The translations under genes and the position numbers were made by a program. Positions 63,366 to 64,000 of a stretch of 64,000 nucleotides of DNA are shown here, piece after piece. This DNA is from CAZSDP01 sp964605665 (GTDB taxonomy: Bacteria > Planctomycetota > UBA8108 > UBA1146). Within the stretch, counting starts at the first letter, position 1, and each line of letters opens with the position of its first letter. The DNA is taken from the NCBI GenBank assembly GCA_964605665.1, contig CAZSDP010000001.1, positions 186,001 through 250,000 on the forward strand, given 5' to 3'. The notes under the pieces are model-generated. The model saw only the letters and a program-made list of their open reading frames with translations. It was not told the origin of the DNA and made no database searches.

Positions 63366-64000
63366 ATGGCTCAGCCACTCGATTGCCAAAGTCAACCCAC
63401 TCCAAAATCTCCACGACGCTGGTACCCAAAGAGCTTTGCCCCGCTCGCCGCACTTCTGATTCTTCTCTCAGCCACCGCGAAGATCGAAGCAAATCACTTT
63501 GTTCGTGGTGACGTGAATTTTGATGGATTTGTCACCATCGCTGATGCTTCTCGATTGATCAGAGCAACCATCCTCGGGGACACCACCATTCAGTTTGCTT
63601 GCTCAGATAGTGCGGATGTCGATGACAACGGGATTGTCGAGTTTCTTGATGCGGTTCAGCTGATCACATTTCTTTTTGGCGCCGACGGAGCAGGAGCACT
63701 TCCACATCCTTATCCTCAACCGGGGGAGGACCAAACCACGGATAGCTTGCCAAATTGCACGGGGGTCCATACGCCCTGCGTCGGCTCGAATTGTCCAAAT
63801 GGGTCAGAGATCCCCCACATCTTCTTCTTGAGCCAAGAATCGGATAACCCCCTCGAACTGATGTTGGGCGCTGGCGGGCCAACCACAGCGATACCGATTC
63901 GGATGACCTCGATCGACCCGGTGGAGGGATTCACTCTCAGCATGATCTTTGATCCCCAGCAGATCGCCTCGATAGATATCGACTTTGAGGGGGGGGTCGC
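63366..64000 (+). CDS. Secreted dockerin-repeat protein, 5' part
   Basis: Open from ATG 63366 (GAGAGGA about 7 bases upstream) to the window edge; at least 211 residues. A basic N-terminus and a hydrophobic stretch (FAPLAALLILLSATAKIEA) form a signal peptide. Two calcium-binding dockerin-type repeats follow: GDVNFDGFVTIADASRLI and ADVDDNGIVEFLDAVQLITFLF, then the P/Y/P spacing and LPNCTG segment common in planctomycete dockerin proteins. The last 60 residues (PLELMLGAGGPTTAIPIRMTS) look like the start of a cohesin-like beta domain. The function is probably extracellular or cell-surface attachment; partners are unknown. Confidence 0.8.
   Translation, partial: MAQPLDCQSQPTPKSPRRWYPKSFAPLAALLILLSATAKIEANHFVRGDVNFDGFVTIADASRLIRATILGDTTIQFACSDSADVDDNGIVEFLDAVQLITFLFGADGAGALPHPYPQPGEDQTTDSLPNCTGVHTPCVGSNCPNGSEIPHIFFLSQESDNPLELMLGAGGPTTAIPIRMTSIDPVEGFTLSMIFDPQQIASIDIDFEGGV

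Overview
The window looks like a chromosome segment of a planctomycete or another member of the PVC superphylum, probably marine. Four things point there: a 74-residue lysine-rich protein of the PVC small basic protein type (25587-25811); two small HEAT-type lipoproteins, one with the FGY...W tail common in planctomycetes; a secreted dockerin-repeat protein running off the right edge (63366-64000); and an envelope with both peptidoglycan genes (mreBCD, PBP2, RodA, UppP) and outer-membrane genes (MlaEFD, a heptose adenylyltransferase, GDP-sugar enzymes). No rRNA, tRNA, IS element, prophage or CRISPR array was recognised. Starts are often GTG or TTG, and genes often overlap by 4 bp.

Layout. 1-10.8 kb holds the 3' end of uvrA, an mlaEFD operon with a HEAT lipoprotein upstream, an FAD oxidoreductase, an HDOD protein, yjbQ, rarA, a class IV aminotransferase and an AMP-forming acyl-CoA synthetase. 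10.8-32.2 kb is dominated by four complete Opp/Dpp-type cassettes, each a solute-binding protein plus two permeases. Only the fourth, which is YejABE-like, has ATPase genes. That operon continues into deoC and a two-domain, ALDH16-like aldehyde dehydrogenase (to 35.6 kb). 35.8-39 kb is a translationally coupled aroDE / ATP-grasp / SDR operon on the minus strand.

39-46.3 kb holds a long structured leader and rho with a 150-residue Arg/Ser/Gly-rich N-terminus, then PHP, gltX and ribE on the minus strand, then a near-consensus promoter with a 360-nt leader in front of a coiled-coil membrane protein and a tiny membrane protein, closed by a textbook terminator. 46.9-52.6 kb is mreB-mreC-mreD-mrdA-rodA. 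It meets the convergent operon rfaE2-gmd-rmd-uppP (52.6-56.0 kb), so rod-shape peptidoglycan synthesis, lipid-carrier recycling and glycan precursor synthesis lie together. 56.0-62.6 kb is a FapA-type protein divergent from a 1624-residue regulator that fuses a Ser/Thr-kinase-like domain, a degenerate NTPase, TPR-like repeats, a sigma-54 AAA+ domain and a Fis-type HTH. Behind it lies a 100-nt rod-like RNA hairpin ending in a T-run.

The most notable points are the shared-ATPase arrangement of the four transporter cassettes, the fused kinase/sigma-54 regulator with altered catalytic residues, the Yej-DeoC-ALDH operon, the coupled aroDE/ATP-grasp/SDR operon, and several structured leaders and 15/16-bp tandem repeats between genes. 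All calls come from reading the sequence; no database search was run.
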